In this document: positions 45,278 through 56,078 of the stretch, piece by piece | How the letters are laid out: every line of letters starts with the position of its first letter | Numbering within the stretch: the first letter of the stretch is position 1 | Source of the DNA: Metabacillus litoralis | GTDB lineage: Bacteria > Bacillota > Bacilli > Bacillales > Bacillaceae | Direction of reading: 5' to 3' | Length of the DNA: 64,000 nt | NCBI RefSeq assembly: GCF_020524045.1 | Contig: NZ_JAIVKL010000001.1 | Coordinates: 372,001-436,000 of the forward strand | Notes under the pieces: model-generated | Databases searched by the model: none | The model's input: the letters and a program-made list of their open reading frames with translations, nothing else | Told to the model about the DNA's origin: nothing | Position numbers and translations under genes: made by a program

Positions 45278-46488
45278 TTACGATCTTCCTTTAACATTGC
45301 TTCTATTTTTTCAAGTAGTTTTATTGCTACGTCACTTTTTGACATAAGCGGGAGATCAAGCTTATTAAGATGACGATCAATAATCGTGACTATGTTTGTA
45401 TCTGTTCCAAAACCAGCACCTTCAGTTGTCACATTATTTGCAACAATCAAGTCTAAGTTCTTTTTCACTAGTTTTTTCTTTGCATATTCTTCTAAAGAAT
45501 TTGTTTCAGCAGCAAAACCTACTAATAATTGATGCTTTTTTCGTTCACCCAATTCTTTTAAAATATCTGTTGTTTTTTCCATCTCAATTGTTAAATGATC
45601 TTTTTGTTTCTTCAGTTTCTCATTATATGTTATGACAGGACGATAATCAGCAACAGCTGCTGATTTTATAACTACATCTGATTGATCATAATGCTCTAGT
45701 ACTTTATCTAGCATTTCTTCAGCAGATTCAATCATAATTGTCTTAACAAGCTTTGGTGGTTTTATACAGGTTTGTCCTGAAATCAATGTCACATTGGCAC
45801 CTAATTTTGCTGCTTGTTCGGCTATTGCATATCCCATTTTCCCAGATGAGTGATTTGTAAAATAGCGGACAGGATCAATTTTTTCTCTAGTAGCGCCCGC
45901 TGTTATTAACATATTTACTCCTTCAAAATTATGAAGTTGTTTATGTTGTTTAAAATAGCTTATTAAAAGCTCTACTATTTTTTCTGGCTCTTCAAGTCTA
46001 CCCTTCCCAACATATCCACAAGCTAAGAAGCCTTCACTTGGTTCAATAAACTTGTAGCCATAGTCATCAAGAGTTTGAATATTCTTTTTAACAGCTGGAT
46101 GGTCATACATATGTACATTCATAGCTGGCGCGATCCATACTTGAGCAGTTGTTGCTAATAAAGTTGTTGTCAGCATACTATCAGCAATACCATTTGCTAG
46201 CTTGCCTATTATATTTGCAGTAGCAGGTGCTAGTAGAACAAGATCTGCCCAATCTGCCAAATCTATGTGGGCAATAACTTTTGAATTCTTCTCATCGAAG
46301 GTATCATAGAAAACATCATTACGAGACAATGCCTGGAAGGTTAGCGGTGAAACAAATTCCATTGCTGACTGACTCATAATGACTTTTACTTCAGCGCCTG
46401 CTTGGATTAACTTACTTGTTAAAGCGGCCGCTTTATATACAGCAATACCACCACTTACACATAATAAAATTTTCTTACCATCTACCAT
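45274..46488 (-). CDS. coaBC: Bifunctional phosphopantothenoylcysteine decarboxylase/synthase CoaBC
   Basis: CoaBC catalyses two middle steps of coenzyme A synthesis from 4'-phosphopantothenate. The 404-residue protein joins the FMN-dependent decarboxylase CoaC (about 1 to 185; LLCVSGGIAVYKAAAL, LAPATANIIGKLANGIADS, APAMNVHMYDHPA, and the active-site cysteine in FLACGYVGKGR) to the synthase CoaB (about 190 to 404; ITAGATREKIDPVRYFTNHS, GKMGYAIAEQAA, KSAAVADYRP and IVANNV). The start has AGGTGGGGAGTC. A large hairpin separates it from rpoZ upstream. Confidence 0.97.
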   Translation of the reverse strand: MVDGKKILLCVSGGIAVYKAAALTSKLIQAGAEVKVIMSQSAMEFVSPLTFQALSRNDVFYDTFDEKNSKVIAHIDLADWADLVLLAPATANIIGKLANGIADSMLTTTLLATTAQVWIAPAMNVHMYDHPAVKKNIQTLDDYGYKFIEPSEGFLACGYVGKGRLEEPEKIVELLISYFKQHKQLHNFEGVNMLITAGATREKIDPVRYFTNHSSGKMGYAIAEQAAKLGANVTLISGQTCIKPPKLVKTIMIESAEEMLDKVLEHYDQSDVVIKSAAVADYRPVITYNEKLKKQKDHLTIEMEKTTDILKELGERKKHQLLVGFAAETNSLEEYAKKKLVKKNLDLIVANNVTTEGAGFGTDTNIVTIIDRHLNKLDLPLMSKSDVAIKLLEKIEAMLKEDRK

Positions 46489-46556
46489 GACTCCCCACCT
46501 ACCTTTTTCATTCTTTAAGGCTGTTATTGTATGCTTTGTTTACTTGAACTAAAGTA

Positions 46557-46643
46557 AAAGGCCAGACCTCTCAATCAATAGATAGTGTTCAACGTTACAA
46601 GGACACTATTTATCAGATTTGTTAGAGGGGTCGGGCCCTTTTA
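46557..46643. terminator. Large two-tier hairpin between rpoZ and coaBC
   Basis: The outer arms are AAAAGGCCAGACCTCT (46557-46572) and AGAGGGGTCGGGCCCTTTT (46624-46642). They pair with a few bulges. The inner arms GATAGTGTTC and GGACACTATT pair around a short loop. Each strand ends in a T-rich arm (CCTTTT), so it could terminate in both directions. It lies about 18 bp after the rpoZ stop and 69 bp before coaBC. The two-tier form is more elaborate than the other terminators in the window. Confidence 0.65.
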
Positions 46644-46660
46644 ACTTTTAAAATTTATTT

Positions 46661-46861
46661 TTATTTTTCCACTCGTTTATAATTAAGAAGTCCTTCATTA
46701 ATTTCTTCAAGTGCTTTACCCACATATTTAAATGAAACTGGTTTTGCAATTTGTTGATCACTTTCTTCCTGCATTTCACGAGCTCGTTTAGCTGCAACAG
46801 TAACAAGCGTATATTTTGAATCTAATTTATTCATCAATACATCAATAGAAGGATATAACAT
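46661..46861 (-). CDS. rpoZ: RNA polymerase omega subunit
   Basis: Omega helps assemble and stabilise RNA polymerase around beta-prime. The 66-residue protein shows the family sequence: [28 protein letters not shown] and [17 protein letters not shown]. The Gram-positive form has this length. The start is preceded by CTGGAGGTTGAATAAAC, which includes the gmk stop codon 2 bp upstream, so gmk and rpoZ are coupled. In Firmicutes, which lack the proteobacterial gmk-rpoZ-spoT arrangement, this neighbourhood is standard. Confidence 0.96.
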   Translation of the reverse strand: MLYPSIDVLMNKLDSKYTLVTVAAKRAREMQEESDQQIAKPVSFKYVGKALEEINEGLLNYKRVEK

Positions 46862-46863
46862 GT

Positions 46864-47493
<630 letters not shown>

Positions 47494-47757
47494 CTACCCT
47501 TCATCTGACAAATCTTCTTTATTTGACAGTCTTTGAGCAACCGTTTCAGGTTGTACAGCAGAGAGAATAATATGATCACTATCCATGATGACAACTGCTC
47601 TCGTTCGACGGCCATATGTAGCATCTATTAACATTCCTCGATCTCTTGCGTCTTGAATAATTCTCTTAATTGGAGCTGATTCAGGACTAACAATTGAAAT
47701 GATTCGGTTTGCAGATACGATATTCCCAAAACCAATATTGATTAGTTTAATGCTCAT
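47494..47757 (-). CDS. remA: Extracellular matrix regulatory protein RemA
   Basis: RemA is a small DNA-binding protein that activates biofilm matrix operons and osmoprotection genes in B. subtilis. The 87-residue protein matches it closely: [53 protein letters not shown] and [12 protein letters not shown]. The ATG at 47755-47757 is chosen for GGGGGAGCACATGT in front and the family length. The frame is open 81 bp further upstream. It lies between yloC and gmk, the same order as in B. subtilis. Confidence 0.95.
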   Translation of the reverse strand: MSIKLINIGFGNIVSANRIISIVSPESAPIKRIIQDARDRGMLIDATYGRRTRAVVIMDSDHIILSAVQPETVAQRLSNKEDLSDEG

Positions 47758-47830
47758 ACATGTGCTCCCCCTAGTTAAGGACAAAACTATTTTTGCCTTA
47801 TAAGCCCTTTTATAATCAATGAAACGTTTT

Positions 47831-48706
47831 CTATTCAATATTTTGAACTTGTTCCTTCAATTTTTCAATAATACTTTTTAATTCAACAACATTTTTTGCA
47901 ATAAGTCCATCATTTGCTTTAGAACCAATCGTATTTGCTTCCCTATTCAATTCTTGTACAAGAAAATCAAGTTTACGTCCAATTGGCTCATGTTCCTTAA
48001 GAGTTTCGATAAATTGATGGATATGACTATGTATTCTCGTTAATTCTTCGTTGATATCTGCTTTATCAGCAAAAAGTGCTACTTCTGTTAATATGCGATT
48101 TTCGTCTAATTTACCTAATACAAACTCTTCAACTCTTTTTCGGATGCGTTCACGATAGTTCTCAACAACAGTTGGTGCAATTTTCTCCAGTTCAAAAGTA
48201 ATTTCTTGAAGTTTCTTTAGTCGAGTTGTTAAATCATTTTTAAGTTGTTCACCTTCTACAACTCTCATATCAACTAATTGCTTAACCGCAGCCTCAACAA
48301 GTTGAATAAGCTCATCCTCAAATTCATCACTTGAAATCGATTCCTCGACCACTTCAATACCTTCACGAAATGATAGTATATGATCTAATGAAATTTGATC
48401 ATATATAGAATGATTTTCTTTTATCTTTTTGAGTGAAGCAACAAATTGATCAATAATCTGCCAATCAACCTTTAGGGTTTTGTTTGAAATAAGCTCTCCT
48501 TCAAAATTAATGTACACTTCAAGTCTCCCACGACTAATTGAGTGAGATATGATTTTTCTTATTTTATCTTCAATACCTAAAAACTGTTTAGGCATTTTAA
48601 GATTAACATCTAAAAATCGATGATTTACAGACTTCATTTCTACTGTAAAGAAACATGAGTTTATTTGCTTACTTGCGCGTCCAAACCCTGTCATACTTAC
48701 TACCAC
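47831..48706 (-). CDS. yloC: YicC-family endoribonuclease YloC
   Basis: YicC-family proteins are stress-induced RNases that form large ring-like assemblies. The 291-residue protein begins [14 protein letters not shown] and has [17 protein letters not shown] (about 29 to 45) and [12 protein letters not shown]. The C-terminal domain ends [57 protein letters not shown] chose the GTG at 48704-48706, preceded by GGTGGGA at 6 nt and giving the family length. An upstream GTG and a downstream ATG are also in frame. It heads the yloC-remA-gmk-rpoZ operon. Confidence 0.92.
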   Translation of the reverse strand: MVVSMTGFGRASKQINSCFFTVEMKSVNHRFLDVNLKMPKQFLGIEDKIRKIISHSISRGRLEVYINFEGELISNKTLKVDWQIIDQFVASLKKIKENHSIYDQISLDHILSFREGIEVVEESISSDEFEDELIQLVEAAVKQLVDMRVVEGEQLKNDLTTRLKKLQEITFELEKIAPTVVENYRERIRKRVEEFVLGKLDENRILTEVALFADKADINEELTRIHSHIHQFIETLKEHEPIGRKLDFLVQELNREANTIGSKANDGLIAKNVVELKSIIEKLKEQVQNIE

Positions 48707-48839
48707 TATGTATCCCACCACTTTCTTTTTAGCTCATTAGATTTTTACGAGCAAAGCGATAAAAGAGGCTTTACTGATTTGTAAGCAACTTATCTAATCT
48801 TTACTAACAGTTATCCCCATTTTATATTGTTGCATTACG

Positions 48840-48868
48840 AGTATATGAAAGGAGTGCCTACTTGTAAA
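48840..48868 (-). promoter_or_regulatory. Sigma-A promoter of yloC-remA-gmk-rpoZ
   Basis: On the minus strand TTTACA (48863-48868) and TATACT (48840-48845) are spaced exactly 17 bp. It lies about 130 bp upstream of yloC and 80 bp downstream of the yloB terminator, where an operon promoter is needed. Confidence 0.6.
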
Positions 48869-48946
48869 GAATCGGTAAAAAGATTTTCTATCAGGAGAAA
48901 TGAAAGAATATTATGTAGAAATAGGACTGTGCTCTACTCAAACAAG

Positions 48947-48979
48947 TAAAGGGGATGACTTTTTGGGTCATCCCCTTAT
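48947..48979 (-). terminator. Rho-independent terminator after yloB
   Basis: AAGGGGATGAC and GTCATCCCCTT pair over 11 bp around an 8-nt loop. On the minus strand TTACTTGTTTG follows. It lies 16 bp past the yloB stop. Confidence 0.85.
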
Positions 48980-48994
48980 GGATTATATCATATA

Positions 48995-51673
48995 CTAGGA
49001 GGATTTTCTTGTTAAAAGTGATCCAGCTAGTAAAAAAGTTGGAATTGCAGACATACCTAGTATTAACAACCAATCTCGAAGTAAGATAGGAACTGTATGG
49101 AAAATCGGTTGTAATGGTGGATAATATATAACAATCAACATCAATAGTATAGAAGAAATTACAGCGCCAATCAAATACATATTTTCAAAAGGATTTCTTT
49201 CAAAAATCGATTTTTCACTTCGACAATCAAATACATGAATAAGCTGAGCCATAACAAGTGTTGCAAAAGCTATTGTTTGTGCATAAGCTAAATCATCAGT
49301 ATTGCGATAATAAACAATCATAAAAGCTGCTAAAGTTGCTATACCTATTAAAAAGCCACGTGATATGACTTTCCAACCTAACCCTCTTGCAAAAACACCT
49401 TCTTTAGGATGTCTTGGTTTACGTTTCATCAAGTCACCTTCTGGCTGATCTAAACCAAGAGCCATAGCAGGCAAGCCATCTGTTACAAGATTCACCCAAA
49501 GTATTTGGATTGGCACTAATGGTAAGGGAAGTGCTAACAGCATGGCGAACAACATAACTAAGATCTCTCCAACATTTGAAGCGAGTAAATATCGGATAAA
49601 TTTTCGGATGTTTTCGTATATGTTTCTTCCTTCTTTTATAGCTGATTTAATTGAGGCAAAATTATCATCAACTAACACAAGGGAAGATGCTTCTTTAGCA
49701 ACATCTGTACCGGTAATCCCCATTGAAATTCCAATATCTGCTGCTTTGATTGCAGGGGCATCGTTAACACCATCTCCAGTCATCGCAACAATATGACCTC
49801 GATTTTGCAACGCTTTTACAATTTTAAGCTTATGCTCTGGTGAAACTCTAGCAAAAACATACACATCATCAACAACTTCTTCTAACTCCTCAACTGAGAG
49901 CAATGATAATTCTTTCCCTTCCATCACTCTTCCGTTTTTGGGTAAAAGATTCAATTGAGTGGCAATTGCTTTTGCAGTGATCACATGGTCTCCTGTAATC
50001 ATAACCGTCTTAATCCCTGCATCACGACATTCTTTAACAGCTTGTTTAACCTCAGGTCTTGGTGGATCAATCATTCCTTGTAAGCCAATGAAGACTAGAT
50101 CCTTCTCTGCTTCAAAGCTCGAGTTGATTTTATCCGTAGACTTTAAGGGCTTAAATGCAATAGCTATCGTTCGTAATGCTTGAGATGCTAGTGATTCGAT
50201 TGCTTCTTTAACATTATGACTATGTTCGCTAGTTAATCCTTCTTGTCTTTCTTTCCATAAAATATTAGTTGAAACTCCTAAAAGGACATCCGGAGCACCT
50301 TTTGTCACGACAAAACGATTTCCACTTTTATCTTTAACAATAACACTCATCATTTTTCGTGCTGAATCAAAAGGAAATTCCTCAATCACTTCAAACCCTT
50401 TTAACAATTTCTCTTTCTTAAGACCTGCTTTCATTGCAGAAACTAACAAAGCTCCCTCAGTTGGGTCTCCATCTAAATGAAATTGCCCTTCTTTCTCAAC
50501 AATTGCAGCACTATTACACAAAGAACCAAAAGTTAAAATTTGTTGAAGTGTTTTCGTTTTTGATACATCAACTGACTGATCATTTAATAAAAACTCACCA
50601 TGTGGATGATACCCTGTTCCAGTGACATTCCATAATTTATCTCCAGACCATACATGTGTAACAGTCATCTTATTTTGTGTCATTGTACCTGTTTTGTCTG
50701 AACAAATAACTGATGCACATCCCAATGTCTCAACAGCAGGTAACTTACGTACAATTGATTTTTGTTTAATCATTCGTTGTACACCTAGAGATAAAGCAAC
50801 TGTCACTATTGCAGGCAGGCCTTCAGGTATTGCAGCAACCGCTAAGGAAACACCAGCTAAAAACATATTATACAGATCATGACCTTGGAGCACACCAATC
50901 CCAACAACCAACACTGTTAATAACAATGCGACAACTATTAATATTTTCCCTAGTTGCTCTAAACGTCGTTGTAATGGCGTTTCCATTGTTTCCGCATTCT
51001 GAAGTAGATCAGCTATTTGTCCCATCGCAGTATTCATTCCAGTGCCAATAACAACACCAACACCAGATCCTCTAGTAACCAATGTACCCATAAAAACCAT
51101 ATTCGTTAAATCACCCAAACCGACCTCTTCACCTGCTATTGGTTGGATTGATTTCTGAACTGGAAGAGATTCTCCAGTCAGCGCTGATTCTTCTACTTCT
51201 AAGCTTTTGTTTTCTATTAATCTCATATCAGCGCCTATTCGATCTCCACTTGTAAATTTCACAATATCTCCTGGCACTAATTCTTTTGATAAGATCTTAA
51301 CCCATTCCCCTTCTCTTAATGCCATTACTTGAGGGGCAGACAATTCTTTTAATGCTTCTAGAGATCTTTCAGCACGTCTTTCCTGAAAAAATCCTAATAC
51401 ACCATTAACAATCACTATAGCTATTATCGCAATTGCATCGATATACTCACCCAAAAGACCAGAAATAAGTGTTGCAGCTAACAACACAAGTACCATGAAA
51501 TCTTTAAATTGACTTAAAAATATAATAATAGCTGAAGGACGATCAGCTTCTTTAAGTTCATTTAAACCAAATTTCTGTTCTCTTTTTTTAACCTCCTTAT
51601 CCGATAAACCTGAATTAGAATCTGTATTAATTGAATTCATCACATCTTCTGATCTCATCTCATGCCACTTCAT
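48995..51673 (-). CDS. yloB: P-type calcium-transporting ATPase YloB
   Basis: This is a P2A-type cation pump, the family of SERCA calcium ATPases. The B. subtilis homologue is a calcium pump linked to spores. The 892-residue protein has an N-terminal cation ATPase domain and two helix pairs. TGES is at 166-169, PEGLP at 283-287 in the calcium-binding helix, and the phosphorylated Asp326 is in [41 protein letters not shown] and a C-terminal six-helix block also fit (with [17 protein letters not shown]). The set of membrane acidic and polar residues fits calcium. It stands alone, between rqcH (divergent) and yloC. Confidence 0.95.
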   Translation of the reverse strand: MKWHEMRSEDVMNSINTDSNSGLSDKEVKKREQKFGLNELKEADRPSAIIIFLSQFKDFMVLVLLAATLISGLLGEYIDAIAIIAIVIVNGVLGFFQERRAERSLEALKELSAPQVMALREGEWVKILSKELVPGDIVKFTSGDRIGADMRLIENKSLEVEESALTGESLPVQKSIQPIAGEEVGLGDLTNMVFMGTLVTRGSGVGVVIGTGMNTAMGQIADLLQNAETMETPLQRRLEQLGKILIVVALLLTVLVVGIGVLQGHDLYNMFLAGVSLAVAAIPEGLPAIVTVALSLGVQRMIKQKSIVRKLPAVETLGCASVICSDKTGTMTQNKMTVTHVWSGDKLWNVTGTGYHPHGEFLLNDQSVDVSKTKTLQQILTFGSLCNSAAIVEKEGQFHLDGDPTEGALLVSAMKAGLKKEKLLKGFEVIEEFPFDSARKMMSVIVKDKSGNRFVVTKGAPDVLLGVSTNILWKERQEGLTSEHSHNVKEAIESLASQALRTIAIAFKPLKSTDKINSSFEAEKDLVFIGLQGMIDPPRPEVKQAVKECRDAGIKTVMITGDHVITAKAIATQLNLLPKNGRVMEGKELSLLSVEELEEVVDDVYVFARVSPEHKLKIVKALQNRGHIVAMTGDGVNDAPAIKAADIGISMGITGTDVAKEASSLVLVDDNFASIKSAIKEGRNIYENIRKFIRYLLASNVGEILVMLFAMLLALPLPLVPIQILWVNLVTDGLPAMALGLDQPEGDLMKRKPRHPKEGVFARGLGWKVISRGFLIGIATLAAFMIVYYRNTDDLAYAQTIAFATLVMAQLIHVFDCRSEKSIFERNPFENMYLIGAVISSILLMLIVIYYPPLQPIFHTVPILLRDWLLILGMSAIPTFLLAGSLLTRKSS

Positions 51674-51919
51674 GGATCACCTACACACCCCTTAAACACA
51701 AATAATTTTTAAACACATCTATTTCTACTACATGGGACTACCCTATCCTATAAGACAACTTATTCAGCCTCGTCCAAAAACATGCTATAATCAGGTAGAA
51801 AACTTGTTTAAGTTTTATGTTAGGTGTATATCTAAACAAAATTAACTTTTTCACAATAAAACATCTATATTACCTAAAACAACCATAATTTGTGATCATT
51901 TTAAAAAGGAGTTTGTCCC

Positions 51920-53635
51920 ATGTCATTTGACGGTTTATTTACATACACAATTACACATGAACTAAAAGAAACTTTACATAACGGAAAAATCACTAAAATT
52001 CATCAGCCATATAAATATGATCTTATCTTTCAAATAAGATCTGGTGGAAAAAATCACAAACTATTTCTTTCTGCACACCCAAGCTATGCTCGAATGCATA
52101 TAACAAATGAAAACTATGAAAACCCGAGTGAACCTCCTATGTTTTGTATGCTTTTAAGAAAACATCTAGAGGGTGGAGTTATCGAAAATATTCAACAATT
52201 AGAAGTAGAGAGAATCTTTATTATTGATATAAAAAGTAGAAATGAAATAGGAGATTTAACAACCAAAAGATTAATGGTTGAAATAATGGGTAGACATAGC
52301 AATATTATTTTGCTGGATAAAGAGAAAAATATGATTTTAGATAGTGTAAAACATCTATCCCCATCAGTAAATCGTCATCGAACGGTTTTACCTGGTCAGC
52401 CATATGTACTTCCGCCAAGCCAAGGAAAAACAAATCCTTTGGAAGCAACTGAAGAAATGATTCTAAAAAAATTGGACTTTAATTCAGGCCGAATTGACCA
52501 ACAACTTGTAGAACAATTTGCTGGAATTTCACCCTTATTTGCTAAGGAAGTAACTTACAGAGCGGGTCTTATAAATCGCTCAACAATTCCAAAAACATTT
52601 TTAGCTATGATGAAAGAAATTAAAGAGTATCAAGTTAATCCACAAATTTATTACCGTCAAAACAAAGAAATTTTTTATATGCTCAATCTCACACATCTAA
52701 ATGAATATGAACAAAAAAATTTCACCTCAAACTCTGAGCTATTAGATCGCTATTATTATGGCAAATCTGAGAGAGATCGCGTGAAACAGCAAGGTAATGA
52801 CTTAGAGCGTTTTATCGTTAATGAAAAGAAAAAAAATGAAAAGAAAGTGAAGAAATTAGTAGCAACTTTAGATCAAGCTGAAAAAGCTACTGAATATCAG
52901 TTATATGGTGAATTATTAACAGCCAATTTATATGCGATTAAAAAAGGTGATAAAACGGCCGAAGTAATAAATTATTATGATGAAAATAATGAGACAATTA
53001 GCATACCTTTAGATATTCAAAAATCACCTTCGGATAATGCTCAAAAATACTTTTCAAAATATCAAAAAGCGAAAAATTCCGTTGAAGTTGTTCAGCAACA
53101 GATCGAACTTGCTCAACATGAAATCGATTATTTTGAAGGACTAACCCAACAGATCGGGTCTGCTTCACCAAGAGATATAGAAGAAATTCGCGAGGAATTA
53201 ATGGAAGGAGGTTATTTAAAACAAAGAAAATCACGAACAACCAAAAAGAAAAAACTTCAAAAACCAAGTTTAGAGTACTACATAGCAAGTGATGGTACTG
53301 AAATCATAGTTGGCAAAAACAATAAACAAAATGAATTTTTAACAAATAAATTAGCTGCACGTGATGATGTTTGGTTTCACACAAAAGATATTCCAGGATC
53401 ACATGTTGTTATTCGAAGTAAAAATCCATCAGAAGAAACCATATTAGAAGCAGCAAATATAGCTTCCTATTTTAGTAAAGCAAAAAACTCAAGTTCTGTT
53501 CCTGTTGACTATACAGCAATTAGACATGTTAAAAAACCTAGTGGCTCAAAACCAGGGTTTGTCATTTATGACAATCAACAGACAGTTTATGTCACACCAG
53601 ATGAAGATTTAGTGTTTCGTTTACGTAAGAGTTAG
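51920..53635 (+). CDS. rqcH: Ribosome-associated quality control protein RqcH (YloA)
   Basis: RqcH is the bacterial Rqc2/NEMF homologue. It binds obstructed 50S subunits and adds C-terminal alanine tails that mark stalled peptides for degradation. The 571-residue protein has the NFACT-N domain ([48 protein letters not shown]), a helix-hairpin-helix and long coiled-coil middle (about 275 to 430). The C-terminal NFACT-R domain is at about 450 to 560 ([48 protein letters not shown]). The start has AAAAGGAGTTTGTCCC. It is on the plus strand, divergent from yloB. Confidence 0.96.
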   Translation: MSFDGLFTYTITHELKETLHNGKITKIHQPYKYDLIFQIRSGGKNHKLFLSAHPSYARMHITNENYENPSEPPMFCMLLRKHLEGGVIENIQQLEVERIFIIDIKSRNEIGDLTTKRLMVEIMGRHSNIILLDKEKNMILDSVKHLSPSVNRHRTVLPGQPYVLPPSQGKTNPLEATEEMILKKLDFNSGRIDQQLVEQFAGISPLFAKEVTYRAGLINRSTIPKTFLAMMKEIKEYQVNPQIYYRQNKEIFYMLNLTHLNEYEQKNFTSNSELLDRYYYGKSERDRVKQQGNDLERFIVNEKKKNEKKVKKLVATLDQAEKATEYQLYGELLTANLYAIKKGDKTAEVINYYDENNETISIPLDIQKSPSDNAQKYFSKYQKAKNSVEVVQQQIELAQHEIDYFEGLTQQIGSASPRDIEEIREELMEGGYLKQRKSRTTKKKKLQKPSLEYYIASDGTEIIVGKNNKQNEFLTNKLAARDDVWFHTKDIPGSHVVIRSKNPSEETILEAANIASYFSKAKNSSSVPVDYTAIRHVKKPSGSKPGFVIYDNQQTVYVTPDEDLVFRLRKS

Positions 53636-53690
53636 GCGGTTAAAAAAAGATATGCTTTGAGTAACAAATCTTGTATAGGGTAGAATTTAG

Positions 53691-53729
53691 GAGAGAATAA
53701 TACATCTCGTGTTATCCTCTCTTTTTTTC
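53691..53729 (+). terminator. Rho-independent terminator after rqcH
   Basis: GAGAGAATAATA and TGTTATCCTCTC pair with one mismatch and one G-U around a 7-nt loop, and seven T residues follow. It ends at the stop codon of the convergent GNAT gene. Confidence 0.8.
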
Positions 53730-54253
53730 TAAACTTCAATCCAAAATCTTTTGATTATATTTCCGTTTTCTTCAATAAAATCAGAATCTTCTATACCACG
53801 GTTATTTATAATTGTTTTATATGATCCTATATTCGATTTATCACAAACTACTAAAACCTTTTTAATTCCTAGTTTCTTTGAGTTTTCTAAAGCTAAACTT
53901 AAGAGTTTAGTAGCGTACCCCTTTTTTCTTTCTGATGGACGAATACCATATCCTATATGACCTCCTCTGGTTAAAAGGAAGTCTGTTAACTCATGTCGTA
54001 TATTTACTACACCCAAAATACGGTTTTCTTCGTTTATAAGCCAATAAGTTGAGTCAGGAACCCACCCCTTTGGAAGATTAATTCCTTTTTCATTATTAGC
54101 TAAAAACTGAACCATATTTTCAAAATTTGTTGGATCTTTTTCAATAACCCACGGAATCATTTCTTCCTTACTCTGAACCCATTCATGATAAAAAGAAAGA
54201 TACTCTTCCTTTAATTCAGTTGTTGGTTTTATCAGTATTAATTGACTATTCAT
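53729..54253 (-). CDS. GNAT family N-acetyltransferase
   Basis: This is a small acetyltransferase with unknown substrate. The 174-residue protein has the GNAT acetyl-CoA-binding core: YWLINEENRILGVVNIRHELT (strands 3 and 4), then GHIGYGIRPSERKKGYATKLL with the R/Q-x-x-G-x-A pyrophosphate loop (about 98 to 118), then IKKVLVVCDKSNIGSYKTI (about 131 to 149). The pattern fits enzymes acting on small molecules rather than ribosomal proteins. I chose the ATG at 54251-54253 behind GGGAGATTGG. A TTG three codons upstream is possible. It is convergent with rqcH and divergent from the transporter gene, and neither neighbour explains its role. Confidence 0.85.
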   Translation of the reverse strand: MNSQLILIKPTTELKEEYLSFYHEWVQSKEEMIPWVIEKDPTNFENMVQFLANNEKGINLPKGWVPDSTYWLINEENRILGVVNIRHELTDFLLTRGGHIGYGIRPSERKKGYATKLLSLALENSKKLGIKKVLVVCDKSNIGSYKTIINNRGIEDSDFIEENGNIIKRFWIEV

Positions 54254-54429
54254 ACTCACCAATCTCCCTTAAAAAAATTTAAATTTCTCCTATTTTATCA
54301 TGTTTTCCTTTCGTTTAAAGAAATAATTTATCTTCTAAAAAATCATTAAAATTACCTCTGTTCCCATTTCTAAATTCTACCTTTTTTGTTATGATGAATT
54401 CTACATGCTTGTGAATGGAAGTGATTATT

Positions 54430-55344
54430 ATGCAGAAAAACATAGCATATTTGTACATTTTGTTTGGAGCAGCTTTATGGGGCATGATTGGTATCTTTGT
54501 AACTTTTTTATACAAAGCAGGATTTACTCCTACCCAAGTTGTTGCTATAAGAGCCTTATCTGCATGTTTTTTTCTATTAATTTATGTATTAATAAAGAAT
54601 AGGAATATGTTAAAAATCAAGGTAGCTGATAGTAAATATTTTATTGGAACTGGAATTGTTAGTATTGTTTTCTTTAATTGGTGTTTATTTAACAGTATAG
54701 AGGAAACATCCATTTCGATAGCAAGTATATTGTTATACACAGCTCCTGCATTTGTAACCATTCTTTCTAGAATTGTATTTAAAGAGTTTTTTACATTTCG
54801 TAAAGTCTTAGCATTACTATTAACCTTTTTAGGATGTATGCTCGTCATTGGTCTTTACCCTACTTCAAGTCAAGCTATTTCCGTCTATGGACTAATTATA
54901 GGAATTGGATCAGGATTTTTTTATGCTATGTATAGTATTTTTGGCAAACTTGCTCTTAAAAAGTATAAATCTTTAACTGTAACTGTTTATACATTTATTT
55001 TTGCCTCTGTTGGAATTCTACCATTTAGTCAGTTATGGAATGTGTTGGATTTGTTTCAACATGCAAGTGTGTGGATATATATAATAGGATTAGGGTTTCT
55101 ATCTACTGTCCTAGCATATACCTTTTACACAAAAGGTCTTGAAACAGTTGAATCAAGTCGCGCATCTATACTTGCAACAGTTGAACCAGTTGTTGCTTCA
55201 TTAATGGGGTTTATAATTTTTCAGGAAAAGTTAAGTGGATGGCAGTACATAGGAATAATATTAGTGATTGTTGCGGTTATTGTTGTACAGGAAAAACGTA
55301 GTGGAGAACATATAAAGCCCTCCCTACCGAAGCAAGCTTTTTAG
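54430..55344 (+). CDS. EamA (DMT superfamily) transporter
   Basis: This is an integral membrane protein of the drug/metabolite transporter superfamily. The 304-residue product has ten hydrophobic segments arranged as two EamA repeats. The first opens with AYLYILFGAALWGMIGIFV and includes the conserved QVVAIRALSACFFLL. The second opens with SVYGLIIGIGSGFFYAMYSIFGKLAL and ends with GWQYIGIILVIVAVIV. The motif VEPVVASLMGFIIFQEKL near residue 255 is typical. The start at 54430-54432 has GGAAGTGATTATT upstream. An ATG 15 bp upstream overlaps that site. The substrate cannot be told from sequence. It ends 33 bp before a family B element. Confidence 0.9.
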   Translation: MQKNIAYLYILFGAALWGMIGIFVTFLYKAGFTPTQVVAIRALSACFFLLIYVLIKNRNMLKIKVADSKYFIGTGIVSIVFFNWCLFNSIEETSISIASILLYTAPAFVTILSRIVFKEFFTFRKVLALLLTFLGCMLVIGLYPTSSQAISVYGLIIGIGSGFFYAMYSIFGKLALKKYKSLTVTVYTFIFASVGILPFSQLWNVLDLFQHASVWIYIIGLGFLSTVLAYTFYTKGLETVESSRASILATVEPVVASLMGFIIFQEKLSGWQYIGIILVIVAVIVVQEKRSGEHIKPSLPKQAF

Positions 55345-55377
55345 AAACTAATAATACTCCAAAACATCAATAATAAA

Positions 55378-55538
55378 GGCTCTTTTCTGAAAGATTGTTG
55401 CTATGTAACCAAAATATGCAATATAAACAGTGTATTCTCTCATAAGGCCACTATTTTATGAAGAAAAGATGCCACTATACTTAATACAATGCTGATTTCC
55501 TCAGGTAATTATAAGCAACAAAGTTTGCGAAAATAGCC
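55378..55538 (+). mobile_element. Family B MITE-like element, 161 bp (copy 1)
   Basis: The left end GGCTCTTTTCTGAAAGATTG and the right end, read inward as GGCTATTTTCGCAAACTTTG, are imperfect inverted repeats. Flanks ATAATAAA (55370-55377) and ATAATGAA (55539-55546) match at 7 of 8 positions. The interior shares ATGTAACCAAAAT, AAACAGTGT and TATTTTATGAAGAAAAGATGCC with the copy at 61968. It fills the gap between the convergent transporter and sirC genes. Confidence 0.85.
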
Positions 55539-55571
55539 ATAATGAAATAAGGGAAAATGATTATTATACAT

Positions 55572-56078
55572 TCATTTTCCCTTATTTTTTTTATTTTCTT
55601 GTCTTTTTTCATACATAATATCTAACTCTTTTATAAAAGATTCATCAAATTGATGTGAAATCTGCTCACAAATTTGTTTAGCTAACTTCGGACTAGCTCC
55701 ATTTGTTGAAACAGATAGAGTTAATCTGCCTTTTTGAATTGATTTAGGGACAATAACATTTCCCTGCTCTGCATTACTTGCCACATTAATAAGTTGAGTT
55801 GGTGCTACTTGTTTAGCAACCCATTCGTTTATTTGATGATCATTTGTTGCTGCAATAATTATAAAAGCCTGGCTAAGATCTGACACTTCTATTTTCTTTT
55901 TCTTCCAAATAAGTTGATTGCTTCGTGCAAGGTTTTCAATTTCCTCTACAACTTCAGGACTAACAACTGTAACATGTGCATCTTCCTCTAAGAAAAGCTG
56001 AAGGCGACGAAGTGCAATACTTCCTCCTCCTACAATGAGAACATTTTGATTTTGTACATTAATGTGAAGAGGCAGCAT
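55572..56078 (-). CDS. sirC: Precorrin-2 dehydrogenase (sirohydrochlorin synthesis), SirC/YlnF
   Basis: SirC oxidises precorrin-2 to sirohydrochlorin using NAD, the second step of siroheme synthesis for sulfite reductase. The 168-residue protein has the N-terminal NAD-binding fold VQNQNVLIVGGGSIALRRLQ (about 8 to 27), AFIIIAATNDHQINEWVA, LINVASNAEQGNVIVPKSI and LTLSVSTNGASPKLA. It lacks the C-terminal methylase domain of CysG. I chose the ATG at 56076-56078, which overlaps sirB by 20 nt, with AAAGGA 8 nt upstream. The frame is open 54 bp further. It is the last gene of the sulfate operon. Confidence 0.93.
   Translation of the reverse strand: MLPLHINVQNQNVLIVGGGSIALRRLQLFLEEDAHVTVVSPEVVEEIENLARSNQLIWKKKKIEVSDLSQAFIIIAATNDHQINEWVAKQVAPTQLINVASNAEQGNVIVPKSIQKGRLTLSVSTNGASPKLAKQICEQISHQFDESFIKELDIMYEKRQENKKNKGK

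Noticed and set aside
46557-46643. T-box or other known riboswitch for the rpoZ-coaBC hairpin
   Set aside because: No T-box AGGGTGGNACCGCG-like sequence or other recognised aptamer core is visible; kept only as a terminator-like structure.
54315-54515. A 66-codon minus-strand frame at the start of the transporter gene
   Set aside because: It is mostly antisense to the EamA gene and its intergenic part is AT-rich with no initiation signal.
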